Below, piece after piece: positions 1-10,016 of a stretch of DNA of 62,626 bases; position 1 is the first letter of the stretch, and each line of letters begins with the position of its first letter. This stretch comes from Acidobacteriota bacterium (lineage in GTDB: Bacteria > Acidobacteriota > Terriglobia > Acidiferrales > UBA7541), in the NCBI GenBank assembly GCA_016201285.1, contig JACQDE010000017.1:1-62626 (forward strand), in the 5' to 3' direction. Under the pieces are notes generated by a model, which saw nothing but the letters and a program-made list of their open reading frames with translations, was not told the DNA's origin and did not search any database. The position numbers and the translations under genes are program-made.

Positions 1-2
1 CT

Positions 3-119
3 CGTTGGATCGGGGAGTACAATCACGACCGGCCGCATCGCGGGGTGGCAAACCGCACCCCACGGGAGGCCTTCTTGGCTTTCACAGGTGTACTAAAAAA
101 CGAGGCCCTGACTGTCTAA
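3..119 (+). CDS. IS3-family transposase, C-terminal end (5' part outside window)
   Basis: The open frame running in from the left edge ends RWIGEYNHDRPHRG...NEALTV. This is the usual C-terminus of IS3/IS150-type OrfB integrase-core (rve) transposases, where the N-H-x-RPH segment follows the last catalytic Glu. Only 38 residues are inside the window, so catalytic residues cannot be checked. The stop lies one base from the truncated DUF4386 gene on the other strand, so the element's right end must fall at about 120-140. Family assignment is by motif recognition. Confidence 0.8.
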   Translation, partial: RWIGEYNHDRPHRGVANRTPREAFLAFTGVLKNEALTV

Positions 120-120
120 A

Positions 121-570
121 TTAGAAGGGTGCACTACACGCGCCAATCGATAGCCTCGCCAACGCTTGCAATCGATCTGCATCAAATACTCGCAAGTAAT
201 CAGCACCGCTCAAGACGCGCAGTACGTCAAAGTCGTTGAGCGTAACAACAACAAAAAGTGCCGTCTCTATCAGCCTCCAAAAGGCCGCGAGCAGGGCAAG
301 GTTCCGGTTTATCGGCTTGAGCACTGCGTAAAGAGCAGCGATCAGTACGACATCAACCGCGAAGGCAATCAGATCGCTGGCGATGCCCAGACGAAAAAGG
401 CGTTCGTGCGCCATGATATTGCGAGCGGTCTCCGCGGCATTGTTGTAGACGATGAGTTGGCTGGAGACATAGACCCCGGCAAACAGTGCGGGTGGAATGG
501 CAAGTAGATACGTAAGTCCCACGACTCTTGCAGCCTTGCGTTGTGATTCGTCGATGGTGCTGATTGTCAT
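121..570 (-). pseudogene. DUF4386 family membrane protein, 3' end cut off by IS insertion
   Basis: The predicted protein from ATG 570 (MTISTIDESQRKAARVVG...) has the N-terminal half of a DUF4386 integral membrane protein: a first hydrophobic helix after RKAARVVGLTYL, further helices, and the RLQALARLS segment. DUF4386 proteins are usually about 220-240 residues. Here the frame ends after about 149, with an unrelated tail (CSAPF) exactly where the IS3 transposase end lies. I infer that an IS3-type insertion removed the last helices. An upstream in-frame start (588) is possible. The function of DUF4386 is unknown. Confidence 0.7.
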
Positions 571-1120
571 TTCATCTCGTCCTGACACAGATTTTTTCTC
601 AGGAAGTGCGAAAGTATCGGGCGTTCTTCGTCTTCATTGCATTGCCATAAGGAGCAGGCCGACCAGACCCCAACTCACGGCACACACACAATGTGCTGCA
701 CTTCCGACATCGTCACAGTGTCGTTGACGTCAAAGATGCATACGATAACCGGGGCCCGAATGTTTCACTTCTCGTTGTGGATGGAAGCTCGGAAAAATGG
801 CTCTCGTGGCCAGTTCGCGGAAACAGGCCATTTCACTTAATGGGAGTTCAGGCCTACCCGCCCGGCGAACGGCCAAATCCTGGGTAGTCGGCGATCCGGA
901 AGTTATCACGCGGGCGTCATGTTGGGAGCTTAGATCAGCTCCCCAAATGAAATGACCCCCTGGCTAGGCTGCCGTTCGCCCAGCAAAACGGACGGGTGGC
1001 CCGCCTTTTCCGTCTGATTTTTCTTGGCGGCTAGGCACGACCAGAGCATACCACTGCGGAACTTCATAAATGAGTACCAGCACGAATGCCCTGGGTTGAC
1101 CACGTTGGGTTTGCGGGTTC

Positions 1121-1155
1121 CCCACCCTTCGCGTCGGGCTGGCGCGAAGGGTGGG
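1121..1155. repeat. Perfect 13-bp inverted repeat
   Basis: The arms are CCCACCCTTCGCG (1121-1133) and CGCGAAGGGTGGG (1143-1155) with a 9-nt loop. There is no T-run, so it is not an obvious terminator. It is the kind of isolated palindrome seen repeatedly in this window. Confidence 0.6.
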
Positions 1156-1247
1156 ATTGGACGCTGTCACGATCTTTTCTGAAGGGGCTGCGCACAATTC
1201 TCTGAGGACGCTTTCTTCCTTTTCTTGACTCTCCCCTTGTGTCTCAA

Positions 1248-1284
1248 TCCCTGCTCCCTGCTCCCTGCTCCCTGCTCCCTGCTC
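1248..1284. repeat. 7-bp tandem repeat, about 5 units of TCCCTGC
   Basis: Five near-perfect copies of the heptamer TCCCTGC stand head to tail in a gene-free stretch. Heptameric periodicity also occurs in the repeats at 10214-10247. Confidence 0.85.
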
Positions 1285-1291
1285 TTTCCCC

Positions 1292-1320
1292 TTGACTCGC
1301 CATTGACTATAAGCTATATT
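1292..1320 (+). promoter_or_regulatory. Strong sigma70-like promoter with no full gene behind it
   Basis: TTGACT (1292-1297), a 17-bp spacer and TATATT (1315-1320) are close to consensus. An ATG stands at 1327, where transcription would start, but the frame stops after eight codons (MRAHEKLS). It looks like the promoter and first codons of a gene beheaded by later insertion. This is inference from spacing only. Confidence 0.55.
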
Positions 1321-1404
1321 CCTGCGATGCGTGCTCACGAGAAGCTAAGCTGATGGACAGGGCTCAGGCAGCGGGTGTCAGGGATCAGCGAGGAACATTG
1401 CTAA

Positions 1405-1645
1405 CCCGCGTGGAGTCAACACTTATGAGCCGCCATCCCGCAAGCCCTTTCGAGTCAACACTTACGTTTTCATTGGTTTTCATTTCCAAATTCATTGGAC
1501 TTAAAGTCCTTTGGAGGCAACACTTACAAGAAATGCACTCGCAAGCCCTTTGTTGGCAACACATACAAAAACACCGGGGGTGGGGGGGGTACGCTTCAAC
1601 ATTTCTACACTTCCACACTTTAACCCCTTTATCATGAACACTTAC
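1405..1645 (+). repeat. Iterated motif CCCTTT-N6-AACACTTAC upstream of the transposase
   Basis: AACACTTAC-like cores start at 1418, 1457, 1519, 1558 and 1637. Most are preceded six bases upstream by CCCTTT or TCCTTT. Two pairs are exactly 39 bp apart and share CGCAAGCCCTTT. A sixth copy stands at 3798-3818, beyond the DUF3800 gene. The motif is directly repeated and does not form inverted ends. It could be a transposase-binding array or the remains of nested insertions; I do not know it from any described element. Confidence 0.6.
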
Positions 1646-1661
1646 GCCGGCAACAATATAC

Positions 1662-1690
1662 TTGACAAATCAAACCCGTTCTGGTACAGT
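1662..1690 (+). promoter_or_regulatory. Promoter of the IS1595 transposase (leaderless)
   Basis: A perfect -35 box TTGACA (1662-1667), a 17-bp spacer and TACAGT (1685-1690). The ATG at 1697 is six bases past the -10 box, at the expected transcription start, so the message should carry no leader or Shine-Dalgarno. Confidence 0.75.
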
Positions 1691-1696
1691 TTGAGC

Positions 1697-2665
1697 ATGA
1701 GGAACCAAGCCGTGAAGAAGCCCAGAACACTCCAGCAAGCCATCATCTACTTCTCGAATCCCGATAACTGCATCCAGCTCGTTGCCAAGATGCGCTGGCC
1801 GGATGGAGTCACCTGCCCCGCCTGTGGACGCAAGGACGCGCGCTTTCTCGCCAATCAGAAAAAGTGGCAATGCAAGAGCGTCCACCATCATCGGCAATTC
1901 AGTGTGAAGGTCGGGACTATCTTTGAGGATTCGGCGCTGCCGCTGGACAAGTGGCTGACCGCGATCTGGATGGTATCGAACTGCAAGAATGGAGTTAGCT
2001 CCTACGAAGTGGCCCGCGCTCTCGGCATCACTCAGAAGTCCGCGTGGTTCATGCTGCATCGGATTCGCCTTGCCATGCAGAACCATTCGCTCTTGAAGCT
2101 CGGCGGACGCGGGAAGGAAGTCGAAGTGGATGAAAGTTTCATCGGCGGGGCCGCGCGATTCATGCACGAGGAAAAGCGCAAGCGCCGGATTACTGAGACT
2201 GGCAGCAAAGACAAGACTCCGGTTATCGGCATCCTCGAACGCGGCGGACAGATTCGCGCTGCCGTCATTCCGAATTGCCGCCGCGCTCACGTCGAACCCC
2301 AGATTCACAAGAACGTGGACAAGAAAAGCACCGTCTATACCGATGCGCTGCTTTCCTACAACGGCTTGCGTCGGCAAGGATTCGAGCACGCGACCATTGA
2401 CCACGCGGAAAAGTACGTGGATGGGCGAGTGCACACAAACGGACTGGAAAACTTCTGGAGCATTTTGAAGCGGGGGCTGAAAGGAACCTACATTAGCGTC
2501 GAGGCATTTCACTTGTTCCGGTATCTGGACGAACAAGTGTTCCGCTACAACTTCCGCGAATTGCCCCATGATGGTTTTCGATTCGAGTATGTCCTCGCTC
2601 ACATCTTCGGCAAGCGCCTCACCTATTCCGAGGTCACGGGCAAGCCGGCAACGACGCCTGCTTAA
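1697..2665 (+). CDS. IS1595-family (ISXO2-like) transposase
   Basis: A 322-residue DDE transposase with the typical IS1595 build. An N-terminal zinc ribbon has CPAC at 40-43 and further ligands after WQC near 59. An ISXO2-like domain follows with catalytic acids in EVDESFIGG, VYTDALLSY and GLENFWS. Length is normal and the frame intact, so it may be functional. ATG 1697 is chosen because it begins the zinc-ribbon protein and sits on the predicted transcription start; longer frames upstream run through the repeat array. The next gene, a 51-residue protein, is convergent and ends 11 bp away. Confidence 0.92.
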   Translation: MRNQAVKKPRTLQQAIIYFSNPDNCIQLVAKMRWPDGVTCPACGRKDARFLANQKKWQCKSVHHHRQFSVKVGTIFEDSALPLDKWLTAIWMVSNCKNGVSSYEVARALGITQKSAWFMLHRIRLAMQNHSLLKLGGRGKEVEVDESFIGGAARFMHEEKRKRRITETGSKDKTPVIGILERGGQIRAAVIPNCRRAHVEPQIHKNVDKKSTVYTDALLSYNGLRRQGFEHATIDHAEKYVDGRVHTNGLENFWSILKRGLKGTYISVEAFHLFRYLDEQVFRYNFRELPHDGFRFEYVLAHIFGKRLTYSEVTGKPATTPA

Positions 2666-2676
2666 ACCTGGACATT

Positions 2677-2832
2677 TCAAGCGCGGCCCGAAGCGGAAGA
2701 TTTCCTAGATTTCTTCCGCTTTTTGGCCGCTTTTTCGGCGTCCAGCTTGGCCTTGACCTCGGCATGTGGGACGCTCAGTAATTGCCGCATTGCGTGGCTA
2801 AAATTCTCGAATTCTCGCGCTTTTGATTTCAT
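2677..2832 (-). CDS. Small basic protein downstream of the DUF3800 gene
   Basis: A 51-residue open frame starting 12 bp after the DUF3800 stop on the same strand. The N-terminal half (FENFSHAMRQLLSVPHAEV) looks like a helical conserved motif of short bacterial proteins often found beside mobile genes. The C-terminal half is lysine-rich (AEKAAKKRKKSRKSS) and likely binds nucleic acid or is disordered. Pairing with DUF3800 in one transcript suggests a cargo operon. Function unknown. The composition and the recognisable VPHAEVKAKLD segment argue that it is real. Confidence 0.6.
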   Translation of the reverse strand: MKSKAREFENFSHAMRQLLSVPHAEVKAKLDAEKAAKKRKKSRKSSASGRA

Positions 2833-2844
2833 GTGGCCCTGCCC

Positions 2845-3750
2845 CTACTCATCAAGTCCGAGATGCTTGCGCCATCTCGCAATCTGCTCAGGAGTGATGC
2901 GTTCCTCAAATTCATATCCCATTTTCGTAAGCCTATCCATTCTTTCCTTGCGGACGAAGTCCGAGCAATGCGAATTCGGGATATTCGTTAATTCCGGCAT
3001 GATGATTCGTGCGAAGTCATTGTCCCCCTCCCCCGCGTAGGATTTTCGGAGCAGCCATGCCATCAGGTCGGCAGCTTGGAGCGGCGGAAACGTTTTGTCG
3101 TCCCGGAACAGGGGCTCGCTTGGATACAAAGCTGCAAGCTCTGGATCATATCCATCCCACATTTCCTTAAAGAGCGGATACCAGAGTTTTACCCTCTGGC
3201 TGAAGATTACGTGTTCGTCAAAAATAATTTCGACTTGTTCTTTGTAACCCCAATCTTGGGCGTCAACACAGACACCTGCAAGCATCAGAAGATATCCGAG
3301 AAAATAGGGATTTTTGTGGGGCCTTGCCCAGTGTTCCGCCATGCCATTCTGAAATGCGGGAAGGTCAATTGCGAAATGAATAGACCGAACGCGGTATGCG
3401 TTCAATGTCCGCGCCAAGCTCCGCAACTTCTCATCTCTTTCCTTTTTCTGCCACCCCGTAAATTCGCCTGTGAGGTGCGCAGCATCATGCATTCTGAGGT
3501 AAGCGATTCCCTTGCCCCCACCAAGACATGTGCTCCAGCCACTGGAAAAGCGCGCCCATTCTTGCGCCTCGCCAATAAATCCCGCAAAAACCAGGACGGC
3601 GCCCTGTCCCGAACCGCCGCTCTCGTCAACATATGCCTGAACTGTCAAAAGTGGCCTAATCCTCCGCCGTGCCTCCGGCAAGCCCGCCAGAAATGACAGC
3701 TCACGCGGAAGCCACGCATCCTTCTCGTTGTATTGTGCGCGAGTGACCAT
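2845..3750 (-). CDS. DUF3800 domain-containing protein
   Basis: 301 residues with the two hallmarks of DUF3800: YVDESG near residue 40 (after LLTVQA) and QAADLMAWLLRK near residue 235, with the D-D-K segment FRDDKTFPPL just before. The family is thought to adopt an RNase H-like fold, and many members sit in accessory or mobile DNA; their substrates are unknown. A -10-like TATAGT lies nine bases upstream of the ATG on this strand, again suggesting a near-leaderless message. The gene converges on the IS1595 transposase, and the pair is bracketed by related repeats, so it may be a passenger gene. Confidence 0.8.
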   Translation of the reverse strand: MVTRAQYNEKDAWLPRELSFLAGLPEARRRIRPLLTVQAYVDESGGSGQGAVLVFAGFIGEAQEWARFSSGWSTCLGGGKGIAYLRMHDAAHLTGEFTGWQKKERDEKLRSLARTLNAYRVRSIHFAIDLPAFQNGMAEHWARPHKNPYFLGYLLMLAGVCVDAQDWGYKEQVEIIFDEHVIFSQRVKLWYPLFKEMWDGYDPELAALYPSEPLFRDDKTFPPLQAADLMAWLLRKSYAGEGDNDFARIIMPELTNIPNSHCSDFVRKERMDRLTKMGYEFEERITPEQIARWRKHLGLDE

Positions 3751-3797
3751 GATTCGTCAACTATATTATTGCCCTTACGCCCTAAATCGGTCTCAAG

Positions 3798-3845
3798 TCT
3801 TTTGCAATGAACACTTGCGCATTTCAGGTGGGGGGAGGGGGGTAT
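3798..3845 (+). repeat. Right-hand copy of the IS1595-region repeat with G-rich tract
   Basis: TCTTTT-GCAATG-AACACTTGC (3798-3818) is followed after nine bases by GTGGGGGGAGGGGGGTATC. The left side has AACACATAC (1558-1566), then about nine bases, then GGGGGTGGGGGGGGTAC. Both copies have the same orientation, so they are degenerate direct repeats about 2.2 kb apart flanking transposase plus DUF3800. Confidence 0.6.
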
Positions 3846-3861
3846 CTTCTCCCACGGTATA

Positions 3862-4088
3862 GACCGGGCGCATCCCTGACAGAATGGACCGGGAGCATTC
3901 CTGACACTGTGTAGCCGGGTGGCAGGCGCGTGGTAGAAAAGAGCGCATGCCATGGAAAGCGAGCAGTGTGATGGAAGAGAAGCTGCGTTTCGTCTTTGAG
4001 TACGAAAGGGGCGAACGATCGATGACCGAGCTCTGCCAGCGCTACGCCATCGCGCGGGAGACCGGCTATGTTTGGCTGCGGCGGGATG
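3862..4088 (+). mobile_element. IS481-family left end with truncated transposase
   Basis: Two near-identical 20-mers, starting GACCGGGCGCATCC (3862-3881) and GACCGGGAGCATTC (3887-3906), stand 25 bp apart, as in IS481-type terminal repeats. They are followed at 3947 by the N-terminal helix-turn-helix segment of an IS481 transposase (MPWKASSVMEEKLRFVFEYE ... ETGYVWLRR, about 46 residues). After 4088 the match stops and the leader of the SDR gene begins. The catalytic domain is gone. This is a dead relic. Confidence 0.75.
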
Positions 4089-4136
4089 GTAGGCTGGCAG
4101 ATTCGCAGGCGGGAAGACAGCACCAGGGGGAAACTC

Positions 4137-4919
<783 letters not shown>

Positions 4920-4963
4920 GCGCGCGGCAAAATCCGATTCGAGAAGAGGAAGAAAAAAGCGGA

Positions 4964-5101
4964 TTAGTGGCGGCCGTTGGCCATGAGCCAACGGATTTCA
5001 AAACTCTGCTGGGCGATGATGCGTTGCTGGTAAAAGCACAGTCCGGCAAGAGCGACGATGGTGAAGAGAAGAAACGGGACAAAAAGCTTGTTGGTTTTCA
5101 C
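4964..5101 (-). CDS. Small single-pass membrane protein, 45 aa
   Basis: From GTG 5101, preceded by GGGAGG at four bases, the frame gives KTNK, a 20-residue hydrophobic helix (FVPFLLFTIVALAGLCF) and a polar tail ending MANGRH. The positive N-terminus, one helix and polar tail are what a small bitopic membrane protein looks like. An ATG five codons upstream (5116) is an alternative start. No family recognised. It is convergent with the SDR gene. Confidence 0.55.
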   Translation of the reverse strand: MKTNKLFVPFLLFTIVALAGLCFYQQRIIAQQSFEIRWLMANGRH

Positions 5102-5183
5102 GCGGCCTCCCACCATCCACTCTAACGTGACTTTCCGGAATTTGCGCCGGGCGATCGCGCCAGGTGCGGCGAATCGCTAACGA

Positions 5184-5221
5184 GCAGGACAGGCTCCCGC
5201 GGCGTCGGAAGCCTGTCCTGC
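5184..5221. repeat. REP-like palindrome, GGACAGGC stem
   Basis: Perfect 11-bp arms GCAGGACAGGC (5184-5194) and GCCTGTCCTGC (5211-5221). It belongs to the GGACAGGC-stem REP family seen at 9935, 14274, 30670 and 36360. Confidence 0.75.
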
Positions 5222-5240
5222 AGGGCACATCGGCAGGCGC

Positions 5241-5756
5241 TCAGGAATGCTTGATACGTCGCGGCGGTTTTGCGCGGGCCGCGCGCTGGCGCCGTGAGAC
5301 GCGTGGCGCGGCGGCGGATTCCGTCAAGAATTTCCGCGTGAGGCCGCTGCGCACCAGCCAGGCGCAGGTCTCAATGAAGAAATTGCGGGAAAGGTGCTCG
5401 TATTTCTCCGCGGGCCACTCGCGCATGGAAAGATGGCGGACCATGGCGGGCAGCCGATCTTCAAAGAAGACGAAGCGTGGCAGGCGGTGCGTGAGCCAAC
5501 GGATGTAAGCAAAGGTTTTCCGCAACAGGCTTTCCGGGGCGCGAACAAGCCGGCGGTGCGGCGAGCCACCAACAGGCGCGACGAAGGCGAAGACAATGCA
5601 CTCGGGAGGCTGCGGCTGGAGGAAAGCGAAGTCCGCCGCCGAGACGAGGTAGCCGACGAAGAAGCCGCGGCGCGTGCCAGCGCGCGAACGCGGCGCTTCG
5701 AACCAGCAGCCGCGCAGGCTGCCCGTGCGCGCGACGCGGGCGCGGTAGCTGCGCAA
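5241..5756 (-). CDS. Hypothetical protein, start uncertain
   Basis: A protein-like frame following the TPR gene on the same strand, with aromatic and hydrophobic stretches (FFVGYLVSAADFAF, CIVFAFVAPVGG, TFAYIRWLTHRL, FFEDRLPAMVRHLSM) and a basic C-terminus. No family recognised. There is no ATG between the TPR stop (5817) and the conserved-looking part. TTG 5756 is proposed; ATT codons just upstream are alternatives, and the real start may overlap the TPR stop. Boundaries are uncertain. Confidence 0.45.
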   Translation of the reverse strand: MRSYRARVARTGSLRGCWFEAPRSRAGTRRGFFVGYLVSAADFAFLQPQPPECIVFAFVAPVGGSPHRRLVRAPESLLRKTFAYIRWLTHRLPRFVFFEDRLPAMVRHLSMREWPAEKYEHLSRNFFIETCAWLVRSGLTRKFLTESAAAPRVSRRQRAARAKPPRRIKHS

Positions 5757-5814
5757 ATAAGGTGCGGCGAGCGCCCGGATCCAGCCAATCGGCGGCCCGC
5801 CGCCCGGCGCGGAC

Positions 5815-6822
5815 TTATTGTTTCTTGTACGTGGCAATGAGCGCCTGCAAGCCTTCGAGCGATCCCTTGTGGCGGAACTTGTAGTAGTTTTCGAGATCCG
5901 GCCAAACCTGCGCGCGGATGGCTTCTTCCTGCGAGCTGCCGGCCGAGAGCGCGACGGCGTGCGCGTAGGCGTCAATCACCTGGTCGAGCAGCATGGTTGT
6001 TCTTCCCCAAAGTTCGTCCCGCGCGGCGCCGGGCGGCACTTGCTTTAACTGTTGCGTTGCCGCCATGTATTCCTCGTTCGCGGCCGCGCCCAGAAAGATG
6101 TAGTTCAGCGGATCATCCGGAGCCAGCTCGACCGCCTTTTTGAGATACGTTTGGGCTTCGGCAGCCGCCCCGCCGTGCAGCGAAAGCATTCCGAGCGATT
6201 GATAGAGGGAAGGAAGAGTCTTTCCCTTGTACTCAGTCCACATGGCGGAATCCATGCCGGCGGGCCGGCGGTCAGCTTCCATCGCGCGGATGGCCAGGTC
6301 TCCGTACTTGCGACTCGCGGCGAGGTGCTCCAGATTGCGCTGGCGGGCTTCGTCAGCGCCGGCGGTGGTCAAGCGGACAAGGAGCCGGAGATCGAGCGCC
6401 TCGTCATCTCTGATAACGGCAATGGTCTGGAAGGCGTCATCCACGCGATTGGCCTTGAGATAGGCCTCGGCGAGAATGGCGCCGGCGACGTTGCGTTCCT
6501 GATCAGTGGACATCAGGGCGAGGAATTTTTCCGCCAGCGTCACGCAAACCGCCGCGTCCGGCTCGCGGGTGATGGCAACGCCGACGTGGGTGAGCAGGCG
6601 CGCGCGCACCACGCTGGCGGGGTGAGCAGCGAGAAACGCAGTCAACAATTGAACCTTCTGAGTTGCGCTCGTGACATTCACGATGTCCGAGACCTGCCGG
6701 CGTTCTTCCACGTTGACCTGGCGGGCCGCCGGCGGGGCCTTCTCCTGGGCGGCAGCCGGAACCGCGATCCACAGCGCGGAAGCGACGAACGCGCACACAC
6801 ACGTCTTTTGATGGAATCTCAT
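5815..6822 (-). CDS. Secreted TPR-repeat protein
   Basis: 335 residues from ATG 6822, beginning with a signal peptide (MRFHQKTC, hydrophobic core, cleavage after PAAA). The mature part is helical, with a clear tetratricopeptide unit (YQSLGMLSLHGG...YLKKAVELAPDDPLN) near 245-285 and weaker units before it. TPR proteins are scaffolds and the partner is unknown. AGGAG lies about 13 bases upstream. The longer frame to 7101 is rejected because it would overlap fadE and hide the signal peptide. It lies 37 bp downstream of fadE and may be co-transcribed with it. Confidence 0.75.
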   Translation of the reverse strand: MRFHQKTCVCAFVASALWIAVPAAAQEKAPPAARQVNVEERRQVSDIVNVTSATQKVQLLTAFLAAHPASVVRARLLTHVGVAITREPDAAVCVTLAEKFLALMSTDQERNVAGAILAEAYLKANRVDDAFQTIAVIRDDEALDLRLLVRLTTAGADEARQRNLEHLAASRKYGDLAIRAMEADRRPAGMDSAMWTEYKGKTLPSLYQSLGMLSLHGGAAAEAQTYLKKAVELAPDDPLNYIFLGAAANEEYMAATQQLKQVPPGAARDELWGRTTMLLDQVIDAYAHAVALSAGSSQEEAIRAQVWPDLENYYKFRHKGSLEGLQALIATYKKQ

Positions 6823-6859
6823 CGGCAAGTTCTGCTCCTGCAGATAAAGCGCACCGCGG

Positions 6860-8659
<1,800 letters not shown>

Positions 8660-8744
8660 AGGATTGCCTCTCTTTTCGTTCGTCCGCGCGGCGCGGGCGA
8701 AACTTGGTTCCGAAGTCATAGGACAAAATCGAGATCGGCGGTCC

Positions 8745-9197
8745 CTACGCGCCGGCGGCGGCCTTGATCCCGGCGATGTAGTCCGCGGGCAAGCCGTTCT
8801 CTCCGGCGCCCTGCAGGAGAGTTTGCAGGTAATGGGCCGCTGGACGCAAGCCCTTCCCTACTTTCGAGGCGATATAGACCTGGGCGGAGACCGGGTTGCC
8901 GGCGGTGTCGGAAACGCTGATCTGGATGCGGCGGTAGTGATCGGGGACGCCGGTCGAGCGGTCGAGGATGCGCAGCGCACTCTCAGTGATCCGGTAGAGC
9001 ACGCCATGGACCGTCTCACCGCGGGCAGGCTGAATGTTGGCCTCGGCGGAGCCACCGCGGACTTTCTTGTTGAAGACGAGCGTGTAGTTGTCCAAGCGCC
9101 CGGGTTGGGCGTCGAGGAGATGGCCGGCGCGCTGCTGCATCGTGGCGCGGCTCATGTTGCTGCCGTAGGCAAAATACCAGACGGTCGGTGCGGTCAT
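8745..9197 (-). CDS. Gamma-glutamylcyclotransferase-like (GGCT/AIG2 fold) protein
   Basis: 150 residues with the fold's signature YFAYGSNM at 8-15 and the later HGVLYRI strand. In GGCT enzymes the catalytic Glu lies in LDxxEGVP; here the aligned sequence is LDRSTGVPDHYRR, with Thr82 in place of Glu. The enzyme may therefore be inactive, use another acid, or bind a different substrate. GGAGA stands five bases before the ATG. The neighbour upstream (9307) is divergent. Confidence 0.8.
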   Translation of the reverse strand: MTAPTVWYFAYGSNMSRATMQQRAGHLLDAQPGRLDNYTLVFNKKVRGGSAEANIQPARGETVHGVLYRITESALRILDRSTGVPDHYRRIQISVSDTAGNPVSAQVYIASKVGKGLRPAAHYLQTLLQGAGENGLPADYIAGIKAAAGA

Positions 9198-9306
9198 TTT
9201 TCTCCAGGGGACGCGAACAGCGAAGTGCCCGCTGCGGAAGATCTATTCTATAGGGAAGCGGGCGCGGAGGCAATTGGCCGGCGCCCATTTGAAGTAGAAT
9301 CGGGGC

Positions 9307-9933
9307 GTGGCGAAGATGGCGCTCGAACAAGCGTATCCCGGGCTGGCGTTTCGCGCGAGGTCGCGCAACTGGTGGGCGCGACTGACGGGCACGCCGGCGG
9401 AATGCCAGCACCTGGAGACCGAGTTCGCGTGGATGGCCACGTACTCTCCGGATACGATCTATCTTCGCGGCAGGGGCAGAGCGCGCTCGAAGCCGGCGCG
9501 GCCGGAGGTGTCGGTGTGCCGCACGTGCCTGCTCGGACTGCTCGAGCCGGAGCTGGCCGCGTATGCGGGACGCGTGGTGGCGTTCGAGCCGGACGCGGAG
9601 CACTTCACGCAGTTTTTCTTCATTGCCGCGGAAGACTTCGAGCCGGCCGGGCTGCAGCCGGAAGTCAGCAGCGCCATCGAGACGCGCCTGAACGCGATGA
9701 GCGGCCAGTGCGAACACGACGGCTGCGCGCGGCGCGCAACGTGGCTGTGGCTCTCGCGAACGGACGTGGCCAGCCTGGACGACTTTGGCTCCATCGGCCA
9801 TGCGGCCGGGCGCCGGTTGTGCGCGCGGCATGGCGCGGCGGCGTTGTGCCGCCAGCTAGCGAGCATCGCCGAGGCCAACCTCTTTTATGTGAATGCACCG
9901 TACGGCGAAACCGGCGCGTACGTGTGGATTTGA
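9307..9933 (+). CDS. Hypothetical Cys-rich protein
   Basis: 208 residues from GTG 9307 (an in-frame ATG is at 9316). No family recognised. It contains CRTC near 76-79 and CEHDGC, followed about 40 residues later by CARHG and another Cys, a spacing compatible with one or two zinc sites. The end, FYVNAPYGETGAYVWI, looks well folded. The stop is followed immediately by a REP pair and then by another hypothetical gene in the same direction. Confidence 0.65.
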   Translation: MAKMALEQAYPGLAFRARSRNWWARLTGTPAECQHLETEFAWMATYSPDTIYLRGRGRARSKPARPEVSVCRTCLLGLLEPELAAYAGRVVAFEPDAEHFTQFFFIAAEDFEPAGLQPEVSSAIETRLNAMSGQCEHDGCARRATWLWLSRTDVASLDDFGSIGHAAGRRLCARHGAAALCRQLASIAEANLFYVNAPYGETGAYVWI

Positions 9934-9934
9934 G

Positions 9935-10010
9935 GTAGAACAGGCTTGTAGCCTGTCCCCTAGTTGGCAGGGAGAATTGATTGCCGGACAGGCTGAAAGC
10001 CTGTCCCACA
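9935..10010. repeat. Pair of REP-like palindromes (BIME-like), GGACAGGC stem
   Basis: The first hairpin is GTAGAACAGGC / GCCTGTCCCC (9935-9960). The second is GCCGGACAGGC / GCCTGTCCCAC (9983-10009). GTAG heads the first. The pair fills the gap between two genes and ends seven bases before the next ATG. Confidence 0.8.
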
Positions 10011-10016
10011 AAATCC

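Larger units (their letters stand above)
571..1291. other. Gene-free stretch between IS3 scar and IS1595 region
   Basis: I recognise no gene here. Short open frames at 637-887 match nothing I know. The stretch holds a hairpin at 922-946 (TTGGGAGCT / AGCTCCCCAA), a perfect 13-bp inverted repeat at 1121-1155 (CCCACCCTTCGCG / CGCGAAGGGTGGG) and a 7-bp tandem repeat at 1248-1284. It looks like degraded sequence between mobile elements. Confidence 0.5.

Noticed and set aside
693..887. 64-codon frame ending GVQAYPPGERPNPG
   Set aside because: Somewhat protein-like, but no start signal, no family and overlapping frames of equal length.
1405..1645. Possible CRISPR array
   Set aside because: Spacing varies (39, 62, 39, 79 bp), the units are degenerate, the non-repeated parts are too short, and no cas gene is present.
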